A stretch of 12,870 nt of DNA from assembly GCA_002384315.1 (NCBI GenBank), contig DGBL01000177.1:1-12870 (forward strand), in the 5' to 3' direction. A model generated the notes under the pieces. The model saw only the letters and a program-made list of their open reading frames with translations. It was not told where the DNA came from and did no database searches. The position numbers were made by a program, and so were the translations under genes. Numbering within the stretch: position 1 is the first letter of the stretch; every line of letters starts with the position of its first letter. Below are positions 7,009-12,870 of the stretch, in pieces. Source of the DNA: Micrococcaceae bacterium UBA4005 (GTDB lineage: Bacteria > Actinomycetota > Actinomycetes > Actinomycetales > Micrococcaceae).

Positions 7009-7046
7009 CCCCGGGCGTGGGGTGCACCACAAATCCGCGCCCGGGG
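7009..7046 (+). terminator. GC-rich hairpin between the ABC operon and alaA
   Basis: CCCCGGGCG (7009-7017) pairs perfectly with CGCCCGGGG (7038-7046). AA/TT pairs can extend it past one bulged G, and the 20-nt loop contains the palindrome GGTGCACC. It begins 26 bases after the receptor stop. No T-run follows, so it resembles the U-poor hairpins proposed as actinobacterial terminators. Its right arm ends 13 bases before the alaA -10 candidate, so it could equally be an overlapping control element. Confidence 0.5.
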
Positions 7047-7058
7047 GTTCGGCTGTGG

Positions 7059-7064
7059 CATCCT
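7059..7064 (+). promoter_or_regulatory. Candidate -10 position (CATCCT) of alaA
   Basis: CATCCT is a poor -10 hexamer, but it ends six bases before ATG 7071, the same geometry as the other leaderless candidates here. No Shine-Dalgarno sequence precedes the ATG. Confidence 0.25.
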
Positions 7065-7070
7065 GAGTCA

Positions 7071-8288
7071 ATGGCACAGTACAAACAGTCGGACAAACTC
7101 CACAACGTTCTCTACGACATACGGGGTCCGCTGCTGGAACACGCGATGCGGATGGAGTCCCAGGGGCACCGCATCCTGAAGCTGAATATCGGCAACCCGG
7201 CCCCCTTCGGTTTTGAGGCCCCGGACGCGATCCTGGTGGATATGATTCGCAATCTTCCCGAGGCCCAGGGGTACAGCGACTCGCGCGGCATCTTTTCCGC
7301 ACGCACCGCCGTCGTGCAGTACTACCAGAGCCGGGGCATCCAGAGCATCGACGTCGATGACGTCTATCTTGGCAACGGCGTCAGCGAGCTGATCACGCTG
7401 TCCCTCCAAGCGCTGCTGAACAATGGGGACGAGATCCTGGTACCCACACCGGACTACCCGTTGTGGACAGCATCGGCCAGCCTTGCCGGCGGCACTGCCG
7501 TGCACTACCTGTGCGATGAAGCAAACCATTGGTGGCCGGACCTGGAGGATATGGCCTCGAAGATCAACGAGCGCACCAAGGGCATTGTCCTGATTAACCC
7601 GAACAACCCGACGGGGGCGGTGTATCCGCGCAGCGTCATCGAGGGCGTCATGCGCCTGGCCCGGCAGCACGGGCTGATTATCTTCGCTGACGAGATCTAC
7701 GAAAAAATCCTGTATGACGACGCCGTGCACGTCAACGCGGCGTCGGTGGCGGGCGACGACGTGCTGTGCCTGACGTTCAGCGGGTTGTCCAAGGCGTACC
7801 GCATTGCCGGATTCCGGAGCGGATGGATGGCCATTTCAGGCCCGAAGCACGACGCCGCGGACTACATCGAGGGCATCAACCTGTTGGCGAACATGAGGCT
7901 GTGCGCTAACGTTCCGGCCCAGCACGCCATCCAGACCGCATTGGGCGGGCACCAGAGCATCAACGATCTCATCCTGCCCGGAGGGCGGCTGAAACAGCAG
8001 CGGGACAAGGCGGCGCAGATGCTCAATGCTATTCCGGGCGTCAGTTGCGAAATCGCCCAGGGTGCCCTCTATCTTTTCCCGCGGCTGGATCCGGAGGTGT
8101 ACCCGATTGTTGACGACGAGAAGTTCGCGCTGGATCTGCTCAAGCAGCAGAAAATCCTCATCTCCCATGGCCGGGCATTCAACTGGGTCAATCCAGACCA
8201 TTTCCGGATGGTGACCTTACCCAGCGTCGAAGTGATCGAGGACGCGATGACCCGGCTGGCGGAATTTCTGGATTCCTACAAGCCCTAG
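7071..8288 (+). CDS. alaA: Alanine-type aminotransferase AlaA (PLP fold type I)
   Basis: Pyridoxal-phosphate aminotransferase, 405 residues, expected to interconvert alanine plus 2-oxoglutarate with pyruvate plus glutamate in the cytoplasm. From memory it matches E. coli AlaA (YfbQ) along its whole length, including YDIRGP, LKLNIGNPAPFGF (37-49), IRNLPEAQGYSDSRG, LGNGVSELI, PDYPLWTA (127-134), NPNNPTGAVY (176-185), FADEIYEKILYDD (205-217), the PLP lysine K241 in FSGLSKAYRIAGFRSGWM, and RLCANVPAQHAIQTALGG. Mycobacterial orthologues are often called AspC. The start at 7071 gives the conserved N-terminus; an upstream in-frame start at 7017 would add residues translated from the intergenic hairpin and is rejected. 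It stands alone between the ABC operon and convergent xseB and probably has its own promoter. Confidence 0.95.
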   Translation: MAQYKQSDKLHNVLYDIRGPLLEHAMRMESQGHRILKLNIGNPAPFGFEAPDAILVDMIRNLPEAQGYSDSRGIFSARTAVVQYYQSRGIQSIDVDDVYLGNGVSELITLSLQALLNNGDEILVPTPDYPLWTASASLAGGTAVHYLCDEANHWWPDLEDMASKINERTKGIVLINPNNPTGAVYPRSVIEGVMRLARQHGLIIFADEIYEKILYDDAVHVNAASVAGDDVLCLTFSGLSKAYRIAGFRSGWMAISGPKHDAADYIEGINLLANMRLCANVPAQHAIQTALGGHQSINDLILPGGRLKQQRDKAAQMLNAIPGVSCEIAQGALYLFPRLDPEVYPIVDDEKFALDLLKQQKILISHGRAFNWVNPDHFRMVTLPSVEVIEDAMTRLAEFLDSYKP

Positions 8289-8324
8289 ATACCGTTTGCC
8301 GTTGGCTAGGAGGCTGGCTGTCGG

Positions 8325-8564
8325 CTAACCGTCGGCCAGCGGGCTGGCCGCGGTCTTGGTTTTAGCCGCGTCGAGGCGTTGGCGTGCACCTTCGAGCCAC
8401 TGCTCGCAGTGATCGGCGAGGGCTTCTCCGCGTTCCCATAGCGAGAGGGATTGCTCCAGGCTCACGCCTCCTGCTTCGAGCTGGCTGACCACGGAGAGTA
8501 GCTCTTCGCGCGCCTGCTCGTAGGAAAGGTCGGTCATCTGCTGCGCGGATTGCTGATTGTTCAT
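8325..8564 (-). CDS. xseB: Exodeoxyribonuclease VII small subunit
   Basis: Small subunit of exonuclease VII, which binds XseA in several copies to form the enzyme that degrades single-stranded DNA from both ends into acid-insoluble then soluble oligonucleotides. The 79 residues carry the family core LSYEQAREELLSVVSQLE (13-30), GGVSLEQSLSLWERGEALA and CEQWLEGARQRLD, predicted as two helices forming a coiled-coil hairpin. Length is normal. An AGGAGGA Shine-Dalgarno sequence lies about seven bases before ATG 8564, inside the end of xseA. An internal ATG (MTDLSYE, 8537) lacks one. The ATG overlaps the xseA stop by ATGA (8561-8564), so translation is probably coupled, which suits a fixed subunit ratio. 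The C-terminus is a short charged/Ala tail (AAKTKTAASPLADG). Confidence 0.95.
   Translation of the reverse strand: MNNQQSAQQMTDLSYEQAREELLSVVSQLEAGGVSLEQSLSLWERGEALADHCEQWLEGARQRLDAAKTKTAASPLADG
8333..8350 (+). terminator. Hairpin at the alaA/xseB convergence
   Basis: CGGCCAG-CGGG-CTGGCCG forms a perfect 7-bp GC-rich stem with a 4-nt loop, 45 bases past the alaA stop and inside the last codons of xseB. On the plus strand the mildly T-rich TCTTGGTTTTAG follows within a few bases, so it may end alaA transcripts. Because it is symmetric, xseB transcripts would carry it too, but with no T-run after it. Confidence 0.4.
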
Positions 8565-10000
8565 GGGGTGGATTCCTCCTGATGCGGTGGGCTGGGTCGG
8601 GTGTGTTGCACGGCGGCGTCGAATCCTCCGCGGGCTACCTTGACGGCGACGATGGTTCCGGCCTGGACTTCCGCAGCATCGCGGACAACCGTGCCGTCGT
8701 CGAGTTGGACCACGGCGTATCCGCGGTCCAGGGTTTTCTGCGGTGAGAGGGAACGGACCTGGGTACGAAGGTGCCGGACGCTGTCCAATTGGCGCACAAG
8801 CGTGGAGGCAAGGGCGAGGTGTGAGCGGTCGCGGAACCGGCGCAGTTCCTCCGCCCTGCCCTCGACGATCGCCTCCGGGGAGGCGAGGGAGGGACGCGAG
8901 CGCAGCTGCGCCAGCCGGTCCTGCTCCCGGCCAATGAACGTGGTGACGGCCCGTCGCAGCCCCGCACGTGCCTGGCTGATCCGCAGCAGCTCCTCAGCGA
9001 CGTCGGGAACCACCCGTTTAGCGGCGTCGGTGGGAGTCGAGGCGCGCAGGTCGGCGACGTCGTCGAGCAGTGGACGGTCGGCCTCATGTCCGATCGCGCT
9101 TACCACTGGGGTGGCTGCCGCGGCGACCGCCCGGATCAGCTCCTCGCTGCTGAACGGCAGGAGGTCCTCCAGCGCACCGCCGCCGCGGGCGATGATGATC
9201 ACCTCCACCTCCGCCATAGCGTCGAGCTCGGCGAGGGCTCCAATTACCTGGGCAACGGAATTCACGCCCTGCACGGCAACCTCGCGGACCTCGAACTCCA
9301 CGGCGGGCCAGCGCAACGCGGCGTTGCGCAGTACATCTTTCATCGCGTCCGAGTCACGCCCGGTGATCAGGCCGATGCGGTGGGGGAGCAGGGGTAGGGG
9401 ACGTTTACGCTCCGGCGCAAAGAGCCCCTCCTCGGTGAGCGCCCGGCGCAGCCGCTCGATCCTGGCCAGCAGGTCGCCGATTCCCACCGGACGGATATCC
9501 CGGGTCTGCATCGACAGCCGCCCGGTCTTGACCCAGAAATCCGGTTTCAGCTGGGCTACCACCCGGGAGCCGCGTTCCAGCGGAAGCTCCAGCCGGCTGA
9601 GAACGCTCCCGAACACCGTCAGGGAGAGGGAGACTTCGGCATCGACATCCCGCAGCGTAATGAAGGACATATTTGCGCGCCGGTTCAGCTCGATCACCTG
9701 GCCTTCGACCCAGGCGGCTGGGGCCCGGTCCAGATGCGCCTTGAGCTTCTCGGAGAGCACGTGCAAGGGCCAGGGCGTCTCCGCTGAGGTTTCGGCGGCG
9801 GTCCGCGGCACGGTGGACGGCCCGGCGGGCGGCGCGGCTGCTGGCGGTTCAGCTGCCGGTGGTTCAGACTGCGGCGGTTCGGACTGCGGGGTGCCCGAGG
9901 TGCGGGCGGTGGCCTCGTATGACATGGTCCCCCAGGACGTCGTTGGGATGGGCTGGGTTGGAATGGGATGGGCGGCGGCGAGCGGTTCCTGCGTGTCCAT
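8561..10000 (-). CDS. xseA: Exodeoxyribonuclease VII large subunit, with Pro-rich N-terminal extension
   Basis: Catalytic subunit of exonuclease VII, 479 residues from ATG 10000. An OB-fold (about 76-175, starting PWPLHVLSEKLKAHL and including WVEGQ) precedes the nuclease domain: GRDSDAMKD (214-222), ARGGG (271-275) and GHEAD (304-308). D222, R272, H305 and D308 match by spacing the conserved E. coli set D155/R205/H238/D241. The C-terminal half is helical (e.g. ELRRFRDRSHLAL), and the end contains SLSPQKTLDRGYAVV. Start choice is uncertain: ATG 10024 and ATG 9925 are in frame, and the frame is open to 10267. I chose 10000 because a TAGACA hexamer (10026-10031, minus) would give a short leader. 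From there about 75 residues precede the OB-fold, more than the roughly 20 I remember for Arthrobacter XseA, because of a pentapeptide repeat. Confidence 0.93.
   Translation of the reverse strand: MDTQEPLAAAHPIPTQPIPTTSWGTMSYEATARTSGTPQSEPPQSEPPAAEPPAAAPPAGPSTVPRTAAETSAETPWPLHVLSEKLKAHLDRAPAAWVEGQVIELNRRANMSFITLRDVDAEVSLSLTVFGSVLSRLELPLERGSRVVAQLKPDFWVKTGRLSMQTRDIRPVGIGDLLARIERLRRALTEEGLFAPERKRPLPLLPHRIGLITGRDSDAMKDVLRNAALRWPAVEFEVREVAVQGVNSVAQVIGALAELDAMAEVEVIIIARGGGALEDLLPFSSEELIRAVAAAATPVVSAIGHEADRPLLDDVADLRASTPTDAAKRVVPDVAEELLRISQARAGLRRAVTTFIGREQDRLAQLRSRPSLASPEAIVEGRAEELRRFRDRSHLALASTLVRQLDSVRHLRTQVRSLSPQKTLDRGYAVVQLDDGTVVRDAAEVQAGTIVAVKVARGGFDAAVQHTRPSPPHQEESTP
9830..9889 (-). repeat. 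Four-unit 15-bp tandem repeat encoding PQSEP-type pentapeptides in XseA
   Basis: Residues 38-57 of XseA read PQSEP, PQSEP, PAAEP, PAAAP. At DNA level the plus strand shows 15-bp units GGTTCGGACTGCGGG, GGTTCAGACTGCGGC and GGTTCAGCTGCCGGT, then a degenerate fourth. This marks an unstructured linker grown by unit duplication. Confidence 0.75.
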
Positions 10001-10058
10001 GATCCCACGTGTGTGCGCTTCCATGTGTCTACCAGCCCGCACGGACACTCCACGGGCC

Positions 10059-10080
10059 CGGTTCGCTATGTGTGGAACCG
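10059..10080. promoter_or_regulatory. Inverted repeat between divergent xseA and membrane-protein genes
   Basis: CGGTTC (10059-10064) and GAACCG (10075-10080) are perfect 6-bp arms around a 10-bp spacer. The site overlaps the expected -35 zone of the plus-strand CATAAT -10 candidate at 10086-10091 and lies upstream of xseA. It is not a canonical actinobacterial LexA box. The arm orientation could suit a dimeric regulator; the binder is unknown. Confidence 0.3.
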
Positions 10081-10085
10081 TTGGC

Positions 10086-10091
10086 CATAAT
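10086..10091 (+). promoter_or_regulatory. Candidate -10 element (CATAAT) of the four-helix membrane protein gene
   Basis: CATAAT (5 of 6) would start transcription near 10098, leaving a leader of about 28 bases that contains the AAAGGA Shine-Dalgarno sequence (10116-10121) before ATG 10126. The best -35 is weak (TTCGCT, 10062-10067, 18-bp spacer). Confidence 0.4.
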
Positions 10092-10125
10092 CGACAGGGC
10101 AAGCGACTCCCACCCAAAGGACTGT

Positions 10126-10974
10126 ATGCGCACCGTTGTCTCCGCTGTTTTCGCACTGGTTGCCCTGCTCTTGGCTGCGGCCGCGCTGGGGGCGGCGTGG
10201 GTGGATGCCAATCTGGTGGACGAAGATGGTTTCGTGGCCATCGCCGCGCCGCTGGGCCAAGATGCAACGTTTCAAGAGGAACTCTCGGCAGCCCTCGCCG
10301 AGGACCTCTCCGGCAGCACGTCTCTGCCTGAGCCGATCGCCGCGCTGGTCGGCCCGGTGATTTCCGACGCCGCCTCGGCCATCGCCCAGGCTCCTGGGTA
10401 TCCGGCAGCGTGGGAGGAGAGCTTGCGCATCTCCCATGCGCTGACGCTTGCCGGGCAGGATGCTGGCCAGCCGGCCGCCGGGGAGCCCCTGTTCCAACTG
10501 GATCTCCGCCCCCTGGCCACCCTGATGGCCGACCAGGTGAGTGCGGGGATCAACGTCGACGTCCCGGTCCCGGAGGACACGGTGATCGACATGGGGTCCA
10601 GGCCCGCGAATGGGGCGTTCGCCTGGATTACGCACGCCGCAGCCCTCTGGCCCATGGTCGGAGCAGCATCGGCGGTGGCCGGGTTGCTTGCTCTGCTGGC
10701 GGCGCGGCGGCGCGCCACCACCCTGATGCTGCTCGGCGCGGGCACCGCCGTCGTCGGCCTGATTGGCTGGTACGCGGCCGGACTGGTGCCCGGCATTGCG
10801 GCGAAAGCCGCAGGAGGGAACGCGGTGGCGCGGGTCTTCGCCGAAGGCTTCGCAGCGCGGGCTGCGGTGGAGATCTCCGATTCTTCCGTTCCCGTCCTGA
10901 TCGGCGGGGCAGCCCTGGCCGCCCTGGCCCTAGTGGTGAAGGTCCTGTTCCGGAGAGACCGGAGCTACCGCTGA
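10126..10974 (+). CDS. Unrecognised membrane protein with four predicted transmembrane helices
   Basis: 282 residues. A start helix (about 4-24) is followed by a large Ala/Glu-rich region (25-165) presumably outside the membrane, then three helices at about 170-192, 197-218 and 255-274 and a basic tail (KVLFRRDRSYR). The helix 2-3 loop AARRRATT is positive, consistent with a cytoplasmic loop and C-terminus. The segment AWVDANLVDEDGFVAIAAPLGQD resembles the region after helix 1 in widespread actinobacterial membrane proteins that carry a D-x-D-x-F/Y-V ... APL pattern; this is recalled similarity, not a search. ATG 10126 has AAAGGA four bases upstream; the longer frame from 10009 overlaps the xseA promoter region and is rejected. 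No catalytic motif is visible. It is divergent from xseA and 58 bp before ispH. Function unknown. Confidence 0.8.
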   Translation: MRTVVSAVFALVALLLAAAALGAAWVDANLVDEDGFVAIAAPLGQDATFQEELSAALAEDLSGSTSLPEPIAALVGPVISDAASAIAQAPGYPAAWEESLRISHALTLAGQDAGQPAAGEPLFQLDLRPLATLMADQVSAGINVDVPVPEDTVIDMGSRPANGAFAWITHAAALWPMVGAASAVAGLLALLAARRRATTLMLLGAGTAVVGLIGWYAAGLVPGIAAKAAGGNAVARVFAEGFAARAAVEISDSSVPVLIGGAALAALALVVKVLFRRDRSYR

Positions 10975-10986
10975 CCCGGAACCGCT

Positions 10987-11034
10987 GGCAGGATTGAGCC
11001 CCGGCAGGATTGAGCGCCGGTAGGATTGACTCAT
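10987..11034 (+). repeat. Three-copy 16-bp tandem repeat ending at the ispH start codon
   Basis: Copies are GGCAGGATTGAGCCCC (10987-11002), GGCAGGATTGAGCGCC (11003-11018) and GGTAGGATTGACTCAT (11019-11034). Copies 1 and 2 differ at one base. Copy 3 carries a C-to-T change that turns CAGGAT into TAGGAT and diverges at its end, where the ispH ATG begins at 11033. Confidence 0.8.
11021..11026 (+). promoter_or_regulatory. Candidate -10 element (TAGGAT) of ispH, within the third repeat copy
   Basis: TAGGAT fits TANNNT and ends six bases before ATG 11033, the geometry of a leaderless transcript. The internal AGGA could instead be a Shine-Dalgarno sequence seven bases from the ATG, so the reading is ambiguous. 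No clear -35 is visible. Confidence 0.4.
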
Positions 11035-12130
11035 GACCAGTACTGCAGTCCAGGTCCCCATGCCTACCATTCCGCGCCGTCGGCGTTCGCCGGAGGACGT
11101 GCTGGCGGCCTCCCCTGTAGACGGCAAACGCAGGGTCCTACTCGCGGCTCCGCGCGGGTACTGCGCCGGCGTGGATCGGGCCGTGATTGCCGTGGAGAAG
11201 GCGCTCGAACATTACGGTCCACCGGTCTATGTGCGCAAGCAGATCGTGCACAACCTGCATGTCGTCTCGACGCTGGAGGAGAAGGGCGCCATCTTCGTCG
11301 AGGAAACCGATGAGGTGCCCGAGGGCGCGCTGGTGGTGTTTTCCGCGCATGGAGTCTCCCCGGCGGTGGTGCAGTCGGCTGAAGATCGCGGACTGCGCAC
11401 GATCGATGCCACCTGCCCACTGGTCACCAAGGTCCACCGCGAGGCCCAACGCTTCGCCCGTGACGATTTCGACATCCTCCTGATCGGACATGAGGGACAT
11501 GAAGAGGTCGAAGGCACGGCAGGGGAGGCTCCGGAACACATCCAGATTGTCAACGGGCCCGAGGATGTTGACAAGGTTCAGGTGCGCGACCCTGAACGGC
11601 TTATCTGGCTCTCGCAAACGACCCTCAGCGTCGATGAGACCATGCATACCGTGAATCTCCTGAAGGAACGATTCCCGACCCTGCAGGATCCTCCGAGCGA
11701 CGATATCTGTTACGCCACTTCCAACAGGCAGGCGGCGATCAAGAAAATTTCACCGGATTCGGATCTGGTGATCGTGGTCGGTTCCGCGAACTCCTCCAAT
11801 TCCGTGCGGTTGGTCGAGGTCGCGCTCGAATACGGGGCGAACGCGTCCTATCGGGTGGACTTCGCCAATCAGATCGACGAGTCCTGGTTCGAGGGCGTGG
11901 CGACCATCGGGGTCTCCTCGGGGGCGTCAGTTCCAGAAAACCTGGTACAGGACGTCCTGCGGTTACTGGCTGAGTATGGCTACGGCGACGTCGAGGAGGT
12001 CGTAACCGCCCAGGAGGACATAATCTTCTCGCTGCCCAAGGAGATCCGGGCGGCGCTGAAAGCCATGGACGGTCCCGGGACGGGCAAGGGCGGGCGCGCA
12101 CCTAAGGGCGGCAATCCCGCTCCCCGCTAG
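11033..12130 (+). CDS. ispH: 4-hydroxy-3-methylbut-2-enyl diphosphate reductase
   Basis: Last enzyme of the MEP (non-mevalonate) pathway; it reduces HMBPP to isopentenyl and dimethylallyl diphosphate using a [4Fe-4S] cluster. The three cluster cysteines are C44 ([12 protein letters not shown]), C128 ([11 protein letters not shown]) and C226 ([11 protein letters not shown]). Active-site residues also visible are H73 (IVHNLHV), H106 (SAHGVSP), H156 and the acid E158 ([11 protein letters not shown]), the LSQTTLS threonines, and SANSSNS. The 365 residues include about 30 before the catalytic core and a Gly/Lys/Pro-rich tail ([13 protein letters not shown]), as in many actinobacterial forms. ATG 11033 is the only sensible start and may be leaderless. 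The gene ends tail to tail with rmuC, and both stops lie in one CTAG. Older name lytB. Confidence 0.97.
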   Translation: MTSTAVQVPMPTIPRRRRSPEDVLAASPVDGKRRVLLAAPRGYCAGVDRAVIAVEKALEHYGPPVYVRKQIVHNLHVVSTLEEKGAIFVEETDEVPEGALVVFSAHGVSPAVVQSAEDRGLRTIDATCPLVTKVHREAQRFARDDFDILLIGHEGHEEVEGTAGEAPEHIQIVNGPEDVDKVQVRDPERLIWLSQTTLSVDETMHTVNLLKERFPTLQDPPSDDICYATSNRQAAIKKISPDSDLVIVVGSANSSNSVRLVEVALEYGANASYRVDFANQIDESWFEGVATIGVSSGASVPENLVQDVLRLLAEYGYGDVEEVVTAQEDIIFSLPKEIRAALKAMDGPGTGKGGRAPKGGNPAPR

Positions 12131-12870
12131 CCGGAGGCGACGGCTGGGTCCGCCAGCAGTTCCTGGGCGGTGAGGAGCCGCGGTGTGGATTCGATGGTTC
12201 CGGGTCCGGCGGAGGATTGCTCCCGCGTGGTTTTCTGGCTGTCCGCAATGGTGTCCGAGTTTGCGGCAGGGACCAGCGAGGCAGCGTCGAAGGCCTCGAT
12301 CCGGCGTGCTGTCGGAAGGACCCGGGTCTCGAGGGTCCCCACGAAGGCGTTGTATTTCTCCACGGAAGTCCGCAGCGAAGAGCCCAGCTTCGCCACATGC
12401 CCGCCCATGGTTCCGAGGCGTTCGTAGAGTTGGCGTGAGAGGTCGAAGAGTTCCCGGGCGTTGTCGGTGAGCACTTCCTGCCGCCAGCTGAAGGCCGCGC
12501 CTTTGAGGATTGCCAGCAGCGACACCGGTGAGGCGAGGGCCACGTTGCGGGTGAACGCGTAGTCGAGCAGGCCCGGGTCAGCCTGGAGTGCGGTGGAGAG
12601 GACCGATTCGACCGGGATGAAGCAGATCACCAGCTCCGGGGAATTACTCGTTCCTTCCCAGTAGCGTTTTTTGGCCAGCGCGTCCACGTGGGCGCGTAGG
12701 GCTTTGGCATGTTGTTTCAGCAGCAGTGCCCGCCCGCCCTCTGGTGTTGTGGCGTCCTCGGAGGGAAGCTCGTGGGCGCGCAGGAAGGCCGAGAGCGGAA
12801 CCTTCGCATCGATGACCAGCTGTTTGTCCCCGGGAAGCTGGATCACCATATCGGGCCGGGCTGAGGATTC
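12127..12870 (-). CDS. rmuC: DNA recombination protein RmuC, C-terminal part (5' end outside window)
   Basis: The frame is open from the window edge to a TAG at 12127-12129, giving 247 residues; the first visible residues are [13 protein letters not shown]. The RmuC domain is clear: [63 protein letters not shown] and [21 protein letters not shown], followed by a helical stretch ([25 protein letters not shown]) and a low-complexity C-terminus ([13 protein letters not shown]). E. coli RmuC was linked to limiting inversion at short inverted repeats and has a restriction-endonuclease-like fold; its biochemical role is less certain. The missing N-terminus usually holds a membrane anchor and coiled coil. 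The Met encoded at 12847-12849 is internal, because conserved RmuC sequence continues upstream of it. Confidence 0.92.
   Translation of the reverse strand, partial: ESSARPDMVIQLPGDKQLVIDAKVPLSAFLRAHELPSEDATTPEGGRALLLKQHAKALRAHVDALAKKRYWEGTSNSPELVICFIPVESVLSTALQADPGLLDYAFTRNVALASPVSLLAILKGAAFSWRQEVLTDNARELFDLSRQLYERLGTMGGHVAKLGSSLRTSVEKYNAFVGTLETRVLPTARRIEAFDAASLVPAANSDTIADSQKTTREQSSAGPGTIESTPRLLTAQELLADPAVASG

Noticed and set aside
6078..7061. A 327-codon open frame on minus, opposite the receptor lipoprotein
   Set aside because: The plus strand has a lipobox, an OpuAC-type core and an operon-coupled start; the minus frame has no motif and no ribosome site.
10059..10080. LexA/SOS box upstream of xseA
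   Set aside because: The arms are CGGTTC and GAACCG with a 10-bp spacer, not the GAAC-N4-GTTC layout of actinobacterial LexA sites.
8601..10331. A 576-codon open frame on plus, opposite xseA
   Set aside because: It is antisense to a clear xseA gene over its length; its product is Ser/Arg-rich low complexity with no domain, typical of an antisense frame in high-GC DNA.
1..12870. Defence island, mobile element, phage or CRISPR content
   Set aside because: All confident genes are housekeeping or common transport/regulatory families; no transposase, integrase, direct-repeat array or terminal inverted repeats were seen, and composition looks even by eye. RmuC alone is not evidence of a defence system.

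Overview
The window reads as a stretch of ordinary high-GC Actinomycetota chromosome. Strong G/C preference at third codon positions, several probably leaderless genes, the pairing of a divergent xseA-xseB operon with ispH and rmuC, and a mycobacterial/Arthrobacter-like AlaA aminotransferase all point to Micrococcales, most likely a relative of Arthrobacter. That assignment comes from recognising protein families, not from a search. I see no rRNA or tRNA gene, insertion sequence, phage gene or CRISPR array.

Layout. Positions 1-768 (minus) hold the 5' end of an unrecognised exported or membrane-anchored protein and an Lrp/AsnC-type regulator. Divergent from the regulator, on plus, are an MFS transporter (899-2137) and a BadF/BcrA-type sugar-kinase-like protein (2206-3123). 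A four-gene osmoprotectant ABC transporter operon (OpuC/ProU type) fills 3417-6983: ATPase with a C-terminal CBS-like region, two permeases and a lipoprotein solute receptor. The coding regions are 2 nt apart or overlap by ATGA junctions. After a GC-rich hairpin comes alaA (7071-8288, plus). Convergent with it are xseB and xseA (8325-10000, minus; ATGA overlap), encoding exonuclease VII. Divergent from xseA is an unrecognised four-helix membrane protein (10126-10974, plus), then ispH (11033-12130, plus) and, tail to tail with it, the 3' part of rmuC (12127-12870, minus, running off the window).

How the genes fit together. The ABC operon imports compatible solutes such as glycine betaine or choline. 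AlaA joins alanine to pyruvate metabolism, IspH performs the last step of the MEP isoprenoid pathway, and XseAB and RmuC are DNA-maintenance proteins. The Lrp-like regulator probably controls itself and perhaps the divergent transporter through an inverted repeat at 794-810 with a half-site about three helical turns away.

I found no novel multi-gene system. The points most worth a second look are small: a shared leaderless start architecture at five genes, a three-copy 16-bp repeat whose last copy forms the ispH promoter/start region, the TTGATC/GATCAA operator candidate, competing hairpins ahead of the ABC operon, a Pro-rich pentapeptide-repeat extension on XseA, and an ispH/rmuC pair sharing one CTAG as both stop codons.
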